Assembly (NCBI GenBank): GCA_019843655.1
Contig: JACDQD010000003.1
Location: 6,636,925-6,700,924, forward strand
Reading direction: 5' to 3'
Source of the DNA: Lethocerus indicus
Lineage: Eukaryota > Arthropoda > Insecta > Hemiptera > Belostomatidae
DNA: 64,000 nucleotides
Shown: positions 26,007 to 40,771 of the stretch, piece by piece
Position numbering within the stretch: position 1 is the first letter of the stretch
Layout: every line of letters starts with the position of its first letter
Position numbers and translations under genes: made by a program
Notes under the pieces: generated by a model
The model's input: the letters and a program-made list of their open reading frames with translations, nothing else
Databases searched by the model: none
What the model was told of the DNA's origin: nothing

Positions 26007-29000
26007 ACCGCTTGCCCGTCGACAACTCACATCCTCCCTCTGCCCTCCTACCCGCCGTGCCGCCCCGAACCTTCGCCCGGACCACCGCTTGCCCGTCGAC
26101 AACTCACATCCTCCCTCTGCCCTCCTACCCGCCGTGCCGCCCCGAACCTTCGCCCGGACCACCGCTTGCCCGTCGACAACTCACATCCTCCCTCTGCCCT
26201 CCGACCCGCCGTGCCGCCCCGAACCTTCGCCCGGACCACCGCTTGCCCGTCGACAACTCACATCACTCCTCTCTGCCTCTACCCTGTGCCGCCCAGCCTT
26301 CGCCCGGACCACTGCTTGCCGTCGACAACTCATCCTCCCTCTGCCCTCCTACCCGCCGTTGCCCCTGAACCTTCGCCCGGACCACCGCTTGCCCGTCGAC
26401 AACTCACATCCTCCTCTCTGCCGACCTGCCGTGCTGCCCCTGAACCTTCGCCCGGACCACTGCTTGCCCGTCGACCCTCCTCCTCTGCCTCCTACCCGCT
26501 GCCGCCTCCAGACCTTGCGCCCGGACCACCGCTTGCCCGTCGACAATCTCACATCCTCCCTCTGCCTCTGCCGCCGCCCCCCTGCCGAACCTTCGCCCGG
26601 ACCACCGCTTGCCCGTCGACAACTCCACATCCTCCCTCTCTGCCTCCTGACCCGCCGTGCCGCCCCGAACCTTCGCCCGGACCACCGCTTGCCCGTCGAC
26701 AACTCACATCCTCCCTCTGCCCCGCCGCTGTGCCGCCAACCTTCGCCCGGACCACCGCTTGCCCGTCGACAACTCATCCTCCCTCCTGCCCTCCTACCGC
26801 CGTGCCGCCCGAACCTTCGCCCGGACCACCGCTTGCCCTGACAACTTGCCCGTCCGCCCAGACCCCCATGCTTGCCCGCGACAACTCCATCCTCCCCTCC
26901 TGCCCTCCACCCGCCGTGCCGCCCGAACCTTCGCCCGACCACACGCTTGCCCGTCGAACTTCACATCCTCCCTCTCCTTGCCCTCCTACCTGCTCGACAA
27001 CACCGTGCTTTGCCGCCTCCGAGACCGTTTGGATCGCCCAACCTTCCTGGACCACCGCTTGCCCGTCGACAACTTACATCCTCCTTCCTGCCTTCCTACC
27101 CGGACTCGTGCCGCCCTGAACCTTCGCCCGACCACCGCTTGCCTGTCGACAACTCATCCTCCACCGCCAGACCTTCCTTGCCTACCTGCCATGCCTCTGC
27201 CCTCCTACCGCCGTGCCGCGACCTTCTTGCCTCGACAACTTCCTCCTACCTGCGCCCTGAACCTTCGCCTGGACCACCGCTTGCCCGTCGACAACTCATC
27301 CTCCTCCTCTGCCCCTCCGCCGTGCCGTGCCGCCCCTGACCCGCCGTTCCGACGCTCCGACCACTGCCACGTGCCGACACCGCCTTGCCTCGATGTCCAT
27401 CCTCCTACCCGCCGTGCTTGCCGCCCTGACCGCTTTGGACCCCTCCGCTGTTGCCTTGTCGACAACTCCATCCTCCCTCTGCCCTGCCTCCCTGACTCTC
27501 GCTCGTGCGCCCAACCTTCGCCCGGACCACTCGCTTTGCCCGTCGACAACTCACTCCCTCTGCCTCCTACCCGCCGTGCCGCCCCAGACCTTCGCCCGGA
27601 CTACCTGCTTGCCCGTCGACAGCTCATCCTCCCTCTGCCCTCCGACCGCCGTGCCGCCCCGAACCTTCGCCCGGACCACCGCTTGCCTGTCGACAACTCC
27701 ATCCTCCCTCTGCCTCTCCGACCCGCTGTGCCGCCCGACCTTCGCCCGGACCACCGCTTGCCCGTCGACAACTCACATCCTCCTCTGCCCTCCTACCCGC
27801 CGTGCCGCCCGAACCTTCGCCCGGACCACCGCTTGCCCGTCGACAGCTCACATCCTCCCTCTCGCCTCTCCTACCTGCTGTGCGTGCCCGAGACCTTCGC
27901 CTCGGACCACCGCTTGCCGTCGACAACTTCACATCCTCCTCTGCCCTCACCCGCCGTGCTGCCCCAGACCTTCGCCCGGACCACCGCTTGCCCGTCGACA
28001 GCTCATCCTCCCTCTGCCCCTACCTGTGCCGCCCTGAACCTTCGCCCGGACCACCGCTTGCCCGTCGACAGCTCATCCTCCCTCTGCCTGCCTGTGCCGC
28101 CCCTTCGCCTCGGACCACCGCTTGCCCGTCGACAACTCACATCCTCCCTCTGCCTCCTACCCGCTGTGCTGCCCAGACCTTCGCCCGGACCACTGCTTGC
28201 CTGTCGACAACTCACATCCTCCCTCTGCCCTCCTACCCGCCGTGCTGCCCCAGACCTTCGCCCGGACCACTGCTTGCTTGCCCTCCTGCCTGTTCGAGGC
28301 CCGTCGACATCCTCCTCTGCCTCCTACCCGCCTTGACCAGCCTTCGCCCGGACCACCGTCTTGCCCGTCGTCCATCCTCCTCTCTGCCCCTCCTACCCGC
28401 CGTGCCGCCCCGAACCTTCGCCCGGACCACCGCTTGCCCGTCGACAACTCACATCCTCCCTCTGCCCTCCTACCCGCCGTGCCGCCCCGAACCTTCGCCC
28501 GGACCACCGCTTGCCCGTCGACAACTCACATCCTCCCTCTGCCCTCCTACCCGCCGTGCCGCCCCGAACCTTCGCCCGGACCACCGCTTGCCCGTCGACA
28601 ACTCACATCCTCCCTCTGCCCTCCTACCCGCCGTGCCGCCCCGAACCTTCGCCCGGACCACCGCTTGCCCGTCGACAACTCACATCCTCCCTCTGCCCTC
28701 CTACCCGCCGTGCCGCCCCGAACCTTCGCCCGGACCACCGCTTGCCCGTCGACAACTCACATCCTCCCTCTGCCCTCCTACCCGCCGTGCCGCCCCGAAC
28801 CTTCGCCCGGACCACCGCTTGCCCGTCGACAACTCATCCTCCTCCGCCCTCCTACCTGCCGTGCCGCGAGACCTTCGCCCGGACCACCGCTTGCCCGTCG
28901 ACAACTAAGCATCCTCCCTCTGCCCTGCCCCGCTGTGCCGCCCTGACCTTCGCCCGGACCACCGCTTGCCCGTCGACAACTCATCCTCCCTCCTCACCAC

Positions 29001-30600
29001 CTGCCGCTGCCCGAACCTTCGCCCTGGACCACTGCTTGCCCGTCGACAACTCAACATCCTCCCTCTGCCCTCCTACCCGCCGTGCCGCCCCGAACCTTCC
29101 CCCGGACCACCGCTTGCCCGTCGACAACTCACATCCTCCCTCTGCCCTCCTCCCCGCCGTGCCGCCCCGACCACCGCTTGCCCGTCGACAACTCACATCC
29201 TCCCTCTGCCCTCCTACCCGCCGTGCCGCCCCGAACCTTCGCCCGGACCACCGCTTGCCCGTCGACAACTCACATCCTCCCTCTGCCCTCCTACCCGCCG
29301 TGCCGCCCCGAACCTTCGCCCGGACCACCGCTTGCCCGTCGACAACTCACATCCTCCCTCTGCCCTCCTACCCGTGCCCCAGAACCTGCCCCCGGACCAC
29401 CGCTTGCCCGTCGACAACTCACATCCTCCCTCTGCCCTCCTACCCGCCGTGCCGCCCCGAACCTTCGCCCGGACCACCGCTTGCCCGTCGACAACTCACA
29501 TCCTCCCTCTGCCCTCCTACCCGCCGTGCCGCCCCGAACCTTCGCCCGGACCACCGCTTGCCCGTCGACAACTCACATCCTCCCTCTGCCCTCCTACCCG
29601 CCGTGCCGCCCCGAACCTTCGCCCGGACCACCGCTTGCCCGTCGACAACTCACATCCTCCCTCTGCCCTCCTACCCGCCGTGCCGCCCCGAACCTTCGCC
29701 CGGACCACCGCTTGCCCGTCGACAACTCACATCCTCCCTCCGCCCTCCTACCGGCCGTGCCGCCCCGAACCTTCGCCCGGACCACCGCTTGCCCGTCGAC
29801 AACTCACATCCTCCCTCTGCCCTCCTACCCGCCGTGCCGCCCCGAACCTTCGCCCGGACCACCGCTTGCCCGTCGACAACTCACATCCTCCCTCCTGCCT
29901 CCTACCCGCCGTGCCGCCCCGAACCTTCGCCCGGACCACCGCTTGCCCGTCGACAACTCACATCCTCCCTCTGCCCTCCTACCCGCCGTGCCGCCCCGAA
30001 CCTTCGCCCGGACCACCGCTTGCCCGTCGACAACTCACATCCTCCCTCGCTCCTCCTCCCGCCGTGCCGCCCCAACCTTCGCCCGCACCACCGCTTGCCC
30101 GTCGACAACTCAAACCGCCCTCCTGCCCGCCGTGCCGCCCCGAACCTTCGCCCGGACCACCGCTTGCCCGTCGACAACTCACATCCTCCCTCTGCCCTCC
30201 TACCCGCCGTGCCGCCCCGAACCTTCGCCCGGACCACCGCTTGCCCGTCGACAACTCACATCCTCCCTCTGCCCTCCTACCCTCGCCACGGACCACCGCT
30301 TGCCCGTCGACAACTCACATCCTCCTCTGCCTCCTGCCGTGCCGCCCCGAACCTTCGCCCGGACCACCGCTTGCCCGTCGACAACTCACATCCTCCCTCT
30401 GCCCTCCTACCCGCCGTGCCGCCCCGAACCTTCGCCCGGACCACCGCTTGCCCGTCGACAACTCACATCCTCCCTCTGCCCTCCTACCCGCCGTGCCGCC
30501 CCGAACCTTCGCTTGCCCGTCGACAACACCGGCCGTGCGAACCTTCGCCCGGACCACCGCTTGCCCGTCGACAACTCACATCCTCCCTCTCGCCCTCTGC
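26007..30600. repeat. 77-bp satellite array, about 60 unit lengths
   Basis: A 77-bp unit is tandemly repeated across 4.6 kb. Its landmarks are GCCCGTCGACAACTCAC, CCTCCCTCTGCCCTCCTAC and CTTCGCCCGGACCAC. I counted a typical unit as 41 C, 13 G, 13 T and 10 A, so it is 70% GC with strong C-over-G skew on the plus strand. Units at 28405-28820, 29395-30040 and elsewhere are near identical with an exact 77-bp period. Units at about 26263-28390 are disrupted mainly by 1-3 nt insertions or deletions, while the first three units (26007-26260) are clean again. The unit has no stop codon in any plus frame and 77 leaves remainder 2 on division by 3. It therefore yields long open frames on both strands (up to 840 codons, 28361-30883 plus) that should not be annotated as proteins. 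Confidence 0.97.
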
Positions 30601-30870
<270 letters not shown>

Positions 30871-33800
30871 TTATTTCCAGTAGCATCGATTATGAATTCC
30901 AAACATAATATCTTTCAATTGATAGCCTCTGAAATGGGAAGCAGACTTATCAACAGTTCAACCCTCGTCAGATAAACAAGTCACCAAAGCAATGTTCGCC
31001 GCACGATTTGACAAGATAAAACTCTAAAGGGTAAAAACTCATTTCAAACTTATTTCAAAATTGACATTTACAAATATTCAGATTCAGGTGCGTGCAATAA
31101 GAACTGGATGATTTTATTTCAACAAAACTTTACATGGCTTAATATAAAATTGAATACTACAACAAATTTCCATTAACCGCCATTGACTTCCATAAATCCA
31201 CCTTTCACATCCCTGTGTTAACATTTCTTGCTATTCAGAACTGTGTACGTCTGTATGAATGATAATAAATGAATAAACTAGGTTGTAGCTCTAACAGATT
31301 CCACCTCACAATACTAACGAAGATATTCATTCATTTAATTATACAAACGGATATAAATTTTAATTTAAAAAGCTGCCTGTATTTCGTTTCCAGTACAAAA
31401 AATGTTAGAATACGTACGCGAAATTTGTGATACTATAAATTAGAATTACGTGATAAAACATGAAAACCCCCACAAATGTTCGCTGTTGGATTAAGCGTAC
31501 CTGGCTTTAAAATGTTTCGCTAGACATCGGTGACCTACTCGAAGGTGGGTGGTACTTATGCTGTTCCCGGTGGGGCCATTTTTTAAGCAGGACTAACTTT
31601 AATGCACTCTTAAGTTATTCTCAAATTTTCACTGCAAACGGTACACTGCGGTAACATAATTTTGTCAAGAGTCGTTCGTATCATATGCTCGTAAACATAC
31701 TGGTATTTTTATATCATAATCCAGCACTAGCTCACAAATCCATTAGCGATATTATCCAAGCACCAACAAAAACGGCTTTCTATTTTCTTATTCGAATCCA
31801 CTCACTGTCGAATCCCGTTGAACATTAACCGACATCTTAATAATTTATCTATAAATTGCATAATTTATAACTAATTTATAGTTGAGTAGTCACATTGTTC
31901 CTTCCTTACCTGTAAATGAAATCGCTTACAGGGAAAAACTAAGCTCTGAATAGAGTACATATGTGTAGTGACGTTACAATACAAATGGTAACGGCTTATC
32001 TAAAACATGAAATTCACATACGCATATCAAACGTAGCGTTTGTTTTCGCCGGAAGGAGAGTGCATCCGTGCATTTATTGGGGTTGCACAGTGGGCCGGAA
32101 GTAGGGGGCGGGGCGGAGGTTTTGGAGAGATAGGGGCTTTGCGGTGTCGCTGGGCTTATCGTCGGGTTCCGGCGAAACGCAATAAACCCGTCGCCGCTAC
32201 ATATCTTATCTCGCAGAACCGACGTCGGTAACCCCCGACCCTAATCGGGGCCGGCCCAACTCTCTCCCGGCCCTTCCCAATGGAAAATGTCCGCGCCGTC
32301 CACCACATACGCTGGCCGGTACCACGACCGCTCCACTTGTTTTATGTGGAGAGGCCGCTTTTACACGGATACGAGGGAAAGGGGTCACTGATAAAAAATT
32401 CGCAGGGGGGAAACGAGAAGATGCAGAAAGCATCGTCATGATTCAGTCGCCAGAGGGATTTATGTAGGTAGGATAATAGGATATTAAAGCCCATCGGTAT
32501 TTTAATTATTTCTCGAAGATACAGAAATTATATTAGCGACTTTTATTATTTCATTATAGTTTAATTTTAATAGCCATCGAAATCTGCAATAAAAATTAGG
32601 TCCTTATTTAACGTATCACGTCGCCCGATTTTTAAGTATTTATCAATTAAATATTGAAATCCGGATCAGTGTTCATCGAAACGTAATAACGACCCTGTGA
32701 AAACACAATCCGGGCAAAAATATATTTGCCAATTTACATCGCACGAACTAATTAAAGAGCGATTGGAGTAATCCCGGTCCTCCTGAGCAGGCGGCGAACC
32801 GAAGTTCGACGCGGGAGGGGGGTGGGTATAAAACCCCAATTTCGCGATTCCCCCGCGAGATCCTAGAAAGGGATCATTATGCCGAACAAAGTTTGAGCGG
32901 GTTGAGTCGCGAGCGGCGGGTTGTGGAGGGGGCGGCGGTCGAGGATTGGGAAGGAAAAAAAGTTTTAAGGAGGAAGGAACGCGGAGAGGGAAAGCGGCCC
33001 TGAAGAAAATTCGAGATAAGGACCCTCCCCCCTCAAAATCTACCCCGACTCCGCAAAAACAAACAACCTTTAATTACCGGGACTGTAATTCTCACTTTGG
33101 GCCCCAGTAACTCAGCCTTCGGCTTGGACAAATGTTAGTTGGCTTTAGGTTTCCACCCCGCCCCCGATGCGCCTAGGTAACACGCCGGTGGGGTTGAAGC
33201 TGGGGGCATTATTCGGGAATTTGCCCTTGGCTGAAATGAGAGAGGGACTGCGAGTCATTGTACCCCTAGCCCGGCCGTTATTCAAACTTCCGAACATTTG
33301 AAGCCACCTACCTTAATTGTAAAACGCCGTCTGACTGCCCGGAAGCGGACCGGGACCGACCAATAGGATCGGAGATTCTGAAACCGCGATCGAAAATTCG
33401 GTATTGTACCGAAGTTCAGTACAGTCACCGAATAGTGCGGCGCAAATGTTTTCGGTTTGGGCACACAGCAAAAGAACAGTACTGGACCACAGTTAATGGA
33501 CTCGAAATAGCGTACTGCAATACTTTGGACTAAGTGGCTATTCGAGCGATTCAGTTTTGTGACGCAACGGTGTAACGAAATTGGGAAGAGATTGTTTCGA
33601 AACAATCATTACCGCCCACAATGACTAGCAGGAACGATTTCAATTTCATCCTCTCGTTTTATGATTTCGGTTGTAATATCATGACGCCTAAAAATAATGT
33701 TATGCTCCATTCCGCAAATGGGAAGTGACAATATAGTGAACGATTGTAGTAAGTGAATGATGAGAGAGTCATTGGCCCTTTTGCACTATCATCCAGAGCA

Positions 33801-36800
33801 GCAGAAATTATGACCCCGGTTGAAGTGCGTGAAGTATTAAAGTTCTAAGCTTCTTCAGCCCAGCACACTGGATGGGACATTGTTGCAATGTATCGGAAGC
33901 AGATTGTTGTCCCTCGACATGGAAAACAACAACACAATATTTTGCAATAGTGCTAGTGTGGACGTCTCGAAAGTCAAGGAACATAGTTTATTTTAAACTG
34001 CTAAGGCGGAACGTTGTACATTGTTGAGTACTAAAAAGACCATAAAACTGATTGAGAATATTCAATCCCATTCGTGTTGATGGGTTGTTACATCGCTGGG
34101 ACGTAAAAATCGGGGCATTCGCAGTAATGCCATGAAGGAATTGGCCGCAAGATATAAAGTTCAAGCTGCGGAAATTGAAAAGGAAATTCATAGTTTCATG
34201 TCCTAATTCGCAGGCAGCGCAAACAACCTTCTAGGATGAAAAGAGGTCGGTCTCCACCTAAAAATTGTTCATAGTTCGGATAAGAACTTCGTCTTTCCCT
34301 GTTTCCAGGATCAGCATCACGAAGAAGACGGATCATCGATGTTTTGGAAAATACGTGCAGCAAGTAACAAATAGTTTATGATCTACATATTTACTTCTAT
34401 TTATTTTGTTACTGGCAGGTCGCAGACATCATTATATAGATTGATAATGGTAAAGGCATGGTCCACATTGTGTCCCGGTAATCAGGGCACATTACCGCAG
34501 AGCTTGATAGATCGATTAAAAAGTCACACGTCCCTAGTTAAGATTCAGAGTCGCAAAACTCTGGTATGTACTGTTCAGGATACTATGTTTAATTAATGCT
34601 CGTTAATACAAGAGACAACAAGGATAATCCGACTACAAATTCTGCCGGATATCGGAACATCTGAACGCTGTCCAATAAGGATACACGTATTACGCTTTTG
34701 TATACGCAACGCGCACTACACAGACAGTAATAATGTAAAATAGCGATTGTCTAATAAACCATTTCCCTCGATTTGCAGTATATATCGGCATTAGGCCCCG
34801 AGACGGGGGTCTTTGAAATTCAAATCGGTCGCCTTTTACGTCTCATGGGGGGGGGGTAGTAGGGATTACCTAAGAGGTATTCGGACAAGGGTCCGGGCAT
34901 TGTACCTTTGCTGAAATTGATTAATGACACTATATGTTACAAAGAGCAGGCACTACCACCCCGAAATGGCGTAGCGGCCGTTGGTCCTAATAGGACCGGG
35001 GGGGGAGGACACGGCGGATACAATTAGGCCAATTAAGTGTAACGCATGGAGTGGAGGGTGGATGGGAGGGGACGGTGTTTTTGTCAGGGTGGCAGAATTG
35101 ATTGCCGGCTGGAGTGCCGGCGGCACTGTGTTTGCCCATACCCCGGTCCTGTTGGCTGGGGGCTATTGCTAGCCCAACACGGACCACGGCCAACTTCATT
35201 TTCGCCCCACCTCGGAGTATTTAGCTTTTGGTAATGACGCGCGTCAGAAAGTCGATCGCGGCATCATTTGCATACACCTGCGGTTTAGCACACCGCGGGG
35301 ATAACGTTTGTATTAAAATACTTTTGGAGTCTCATAAGGGAAACACCGTTAGAATCATAAAATAGATAGATAGAAAAGTCGTTATTTATTTTGCAACAGT
35401 TAACAACGCAATAATCGTGTATATAAAAACATAAACACAAAATAACTACCTCCTCCAGAGAGAGCTACCGACAGTGGATAGCTCGTCTCATTAATTTTCT
35501 TCAAAAAATACTGACACGACAAAAAATGAGAGGCATACTGCTTGTTACATTATTAAATAACGAAGCTTAAAAGAAATCGTCCGGTTTTCATTAAAAATCT
35601 AATATTCTACACTGATATATTGCTATAAGTTTTTAACCGAATTCGTTTTCCTTATTGCCTTTACCGGAAATCTGAAATGAAAGGTGACGATATTTCAATA
35701 CCACCAATCTGTCGAGGTAAATATAATACAGAGTAAAATATAATCTTCACCAGATCTCATTGTGCTAGATAGTTCATCGTAAAAATCCCGATACTAAACC
35801 GCTCAATCTAATAATACGCGTTTCTTTTGTCGACGAGAGTTAAATTATGAGGAGCCGGGGAGCCAAATCGTAAAACAGGGAGAGTTTAAAGTTTATTACT
35901 CGTTTCAAACGCCCGCTTCACAGATCACCGTAAAATCTGATGTAATGAATTGGCCAGTTATTTTACCGGCTTCGATATATCGACGGTAGCACATTTTATG
36001 TAATAACGAATTGTTCCTAAATAAACAGATCGCCGGAATTCTGAGAGCAATTGTCACGGAGTAGAAATTCACTGTGAATATTCGGTTCCAGAGCGAACTT
36101 CGTTATTTCGAACTGTTAAGTCCCCGAATTCATGAAGTTTTTTTCTTCCAAGCGGGGCAATTATTTCAAAATTAGAAGAAGGGCGAAAAAAGGGATAGGA
36201 AGGGAAAAACTTTGAAGGAGACGAATTCGTGAAAAAAGATTAACGGAGTTTCTCCTCAAAAAAACTCGCCGTCAATTTATGCTGTGACCAAGATAGAGGG
36301 ACGAATCAATTTCCATTTGTTAGTTGCATATACAATCTCTTCGGCTTCAAACTTCCTCAGAAGTTTTAGACGATTCTCTGTACAGTGATGACTTTCAGAT
36401 TTAATTTTTGCTTGTACGTCCGAAGGAAAATTGAGTACTGTCTAGACAGGAGATGTATAGCGGAAATAAAATTAACATAATATGAACTTACTACTTGCTG
36501 TGGACTCATATAATTGCTCTTTAAAATATCGAGAACGAATAATTAAAAATTAGTAAAATTTTCCACTTAGTGCATGATGAATGAATTATGGTTTAAGGTT
36601 AGATCTCACAATCTTTACTTGTTTTTAAAATAGAAAGGTGTTTAATATGAAGAAGAATTGCATAAACCGATAATCTAAAACTTCTTGAGTATGAAAATAA
36701 AAAAACAAAATAAACGTGGTTTAGGAGGGTAATCTGGGAGGCACATATAAATATTTTAGAGATTAGGATTAGGGTTAGAGAATTAGAATGTTGGGAAAAC

Positions 36801-39800
36801 TTTAAAATATATGACTGTCTGACAAAGGCTATTGTAGTTAGGGACAGAGAGTATTATGACCAGAATTACGGATGGGACGGGGGGGGCCGAATAATTCGAC
36901 GAATTATTTACCCAAGGATTGTGTCCCCACAGTTCGAGACCGCGTCGTTTGAAATAGGCCGGCAAACCAGGGGAAAGTAACATTTAGGAGCCGCTGTGAA
37001 CAGTTCGGATATGAAAGATTAATATCCGTTGTCTGTGTATCTATCGGCGGGTTCCGAGCTTGCTGGCGGTATTAATTAGTCTTAGAATTAATTAGTTCTA
37101 CGAACAGAAACGCTGCCGGGATTGGTCCCATGCCGACGTTTCCGAACTTACTTGTTACTTACGCACGCGTTGCGATATTGATGCGTTCTCTGGGGATTTA
37201 CATCTGCGTCAGAAATCGTATCCCATATCCCTCCGACGGATATATTTAAATGTCCTTCGGGGAGCCCATTTCTCAACGTCTCCCTTTGATGTTCCATTCC
37301 TCGACGTTTCCAAATGTCGTTATCAGATTTCATTTAACGTTCGTGCCCGTATTCGTGTGCATATTTTTTTAGCAGTATTTGTTTACCGTGCAGTCGTACC
37401 TTTGCCGACCCCCTTGTTGACCCATATTAATTTTGGATATATGAATTGTCCGATAAGCTGTTTAATAATTATATCTTATTATAATTCGCACCCGCTTCTG
37501 TGCCAACTCGCTGATTTTGTCCATTGGTAAAGGTCGGTTTTCACTTTTCTCCATTGCCTGTGACATTCCATCTGTAGGTCAGTGAGAACACTGTCCTACT
37601 GTCCTGAGAAAACAGTATAAGGGAAAACGACCTAAGCTTACTACTAAGCTTAACTTAAATTTAACTGTAACGCCACATTAGTAGTCGAAATCTTCAAGCG
37701 ACTAGTAGAGCCACCCGAACAATCAACATTGGTGGGAGGCTACGTAAGGCGGAGTTAAATACACCACAACTGGGTGGGAGGGGGGTAGAGGGGACTTGCC
37801 TCGTTATATTAGCGTCACCACCAGCTTTGCTTACCGTAGGCGTGCTTTATCTCAACTCGAGATTTCCGAAATTACATAAGCAAAGTTTACCTAATGGACT
37901 TCCCGGCCACGATCGTGCCCCAACCCGAACCAAGATTTCCAGATTATTATCGGCCAACTGGCAAATCCGAAACATCAGAAACAATATCGTAAATATTGAA
38001 AAAAAAACGAATTCCCTCAAAGCCCATATCAAGTTTGTCTAGTATAACATCGAATTGCTAATAGGATCTCGATTTTAGCCGTGCTCTAATCCTACGTTTA
38101 CCCGACACATTGAGAAATATAATTACTCAAAAGTTAAATGATGTTAATCTATTTGTTGCATGTCCTGTCAGTCCAAAGCATTGTATTTTGACAAATGGAC
38201 ACGAACAAAACGACACAAAATTGCTAATCCGTATTTAATTCCATATACCGTCCATTAACGTAGATGTAATCCGTCTAATGGAATGCTCTGTCAGGATCAT
38301 TGCAGATCCGTCGTACCGCTTCCGACGACGGTGAAAGGCGATAATCGGTCTAGTACAAAACCAGCGGAATTTTGAATAAAATGAGACAGGTCTTAGCCAG
38401 ATTAAAAAATGACCCCTGGAATTTATCGACATCGATTGGTGATCACAATTTTGAAAAATTAAATTACCTCCTGGCTATCCCCTAACGTTTAAGCCGTTAA
38501 CTGCATTGTACAATCAGTTACTGCAATCAATAATTTACGCAATCTACGACTTTGACTTCTCACCATTTCGGTGGGATATCTTTCGCTAAACCCGAAGGAA
38601 ACTTGAACCGATTCGGCTCCCTATGCTGAAATACTATCGGGAGCGCGAGAAAAACGTCTAGCGACACTGCCGCGGGCTATAAATTATTGTAATAGCATAA
38701 CACCCCTAATACAGGATTGGGAAGGGGGGGCCGGGAAGGAAACGAAAATGGAATGAGACAGAGCCGTGAATTTGCGAGGGGATCGGGGGCGGTTATGACC
38801 AGAAATATTATGTCGGCTATTGGAGTTGACTTCCATTCGAAGAGGGCGAGTGGGGATTGTAAAAAAGCTGGAAAACTACAAATTATATTTTCGAGGGCGC
38901 CGAGCCCCAACAAGAAAAAAACGGGAGCTGATTGCATCTTACTCTTTTGCGGCGTCATTGCTACCATCCAGCTTGACTAACCCATTACAGACTCAGAGGA
39001 AAGGCCTCTAAATTTATTTAAATTTCTACTTTTTCAGCTTCAAATCAGTGAGACCAGAAAGGAATTTATTTTCGATAGGACCACTGAACAGATAATTTGA
39101 AAACATTCAATGGGCGATGAAAACACTAGTCAATTGTGCGTACAAACTTTGACATGATAAACGAGACTCAACGAAAAATAATCAAATGATTTCCTCTCAC
39201 TGATTTAAAAGACAATAATGTTTTAATCTGCCGTATTTATCTTCTTCTTTAACATTATTAGTCTTCTAAATATTTCATTATTTAACTTTAAGTTTACAGC
39301 ATTATGTGTACTTTCTCTTTGAAATAATTACTCGTTGGAGTTACCTTTATTATCTCACATCATATATTAAATAAACTAACTTATCGCATTGTATATACTC
39401 AATTCGTAAGTATAGATCGATTCACTGTGGTAAAGCAATAAAGGTTTATTCTAACTACGCAGTTATTAAACCGCCGAGTACTTAGCGGCGAGGGGGCTCC
39501 CCTCGGTTTCAATTGGAGGGAAAAAAATGCTCCCCCAGTTGTTAAAGGCATAACTTAAATTGGAAATCTTGGAGCCATCGTTTCAACTTTGGGATCGATT
39601 TAGCGGCCGCTAACTGAGCGGGCAGGAAGGCCGGGCCTTATTTGCCGCTTTCATTTTATCAGAACGGCTGAAGAGCCTCCGCCTACAGAAATGTAAATTT
39701 TTTTGGAATCCAGAAAACTCGTCACCGAAATGGTTCTTCCTTTTTAAAACACGGACAACTGTGTTCAGATCCTAATTTGACACGTTCCTATGTACTGCAA

Positions 39801-40738
39801 GTATATTACCTGGGCCAAAGTAAAATAAATTGACGATGAATTAATTTTTAATTAAAATGATAGAATTTAAGCACAATGTACTAGTCCACGATTGGGTGTA
39901 ACAGTAGGAAAAAAGACGAAATTCAAAATTAAATTTTGCTATACGGTTAATTTTTGTCAATTATTTTTCAATAACATTGTTTTATTGAACATTAATAATA
40001 ACCTCTGTGAATTAGCCCACTTCCCGGGTTTAACAAATTTTTCCTCCACCGGGACACTATATACGGTTATAAGGGGAAATAATTTAAATAAGAAACATTT
40101 TCCCTATAGCTGGGGTTTGAAACAAGCACGGTCACGGCCAAGAGCCAAGCTGTGTTCAGAAATATTTTGACCGAAAGAGATTAATGCGCTTTTAATGAGC
40201 TCTAACTGCCGAAAGGTAAAATGCATGACACGCCTGAATTATAATTCCTCGGGGAAAGCCCCGTGCCGACGGTACTGGTAATATTTTAGAAATAATTTAC
40301 GTTGTCGTCGTCGGTCGGTACTGGGTTGGATGACTACTCGACTTCAATCAGTCTGATTGAAAAGTCTCCATTCGAAAAACTGTGGAGGACCACTTGGGAA
40401 TATTCCAAACCTCTACAGAGTAGGAATGAATTCCTGTCAACTTTCGGAAACGAGATTTCAATACGAATCGATCTAGACTTGATGAAATAAAAAAATAATT
40501 AGTTACAGGTGGAATATTGCCATCAGAATGTTGGGCTATTCCTTTGAGGAAATTACATCGATTTCAGATATCACGGAATAGATACAATTTGATAAGAAGA
40601 AGTTAAACGAATAGATAGAAGAATTAGGAGTTATTACGCTCAATTTATACATTCAGAAAATTCAGATATTTTCCAATACTCTAATATATAGAATATATAC
40701 ATAATTCTGCTTCTCATTTATTAATATCCCTAATAAAG
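30871..40738. other. Long spacer, no recognised gene
   Basis: Nearly 10 kb without a supported gene. GC-rich blocks lie at about 32040-32400, 32770-33280, 34790-35220, 37730-37800 and 39470-39670. The 33700-34330 stretch has longer non-AT-rich, coding-like wording but is broken by stops in all frames and matches nothing I know. A minus-strand frame at 37148-37333 is listed separately. No tandem arrays were seen. Confidence 0.45.
37148..37333 (-). CDS. Weak candidate 5' coding exon, unknown product
   Basis: This 61-codon frame starts at an ATG with A at -3 and has balanced, polar amino-acid composition without low complexity. It runs into two GTAAGT sequences near its 3' end, on the minus strand at about 37148-37162, either of which would be a good splice donor. 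That makes a short first exon possible. There is no recognised domain, signal peptide or partner exon nearby. A random frame of this length is common in 64 kb, so confidence is low. Confidence 0.15.
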   Translation of the reverse strand: MKSDNDIWKRRGMEHQRETLRNGLPEGHLNISVGGIWDTISDADVNPQRTHQYRNACVSNK

Positions 40739-40745
40739 TTATTTC
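40739..40745. repeat. Probable target-site duplication, left copy
   Basis: TTATTTC directly precedes the AGAATACCTG start of PLE-related copy 3 and recurs at 42258-42264 directly after its other end. Confidence 0.5.
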
Positions 40746-40771
40746 AGAATACCTGTTTTGTGGTCTGCGAT

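Noticed and set aside
36757..36779. TTAGG-like run resembling insect telomere repeat
   Set aside because: Only two or three imperfect units, within chance for AT-rich DNA.
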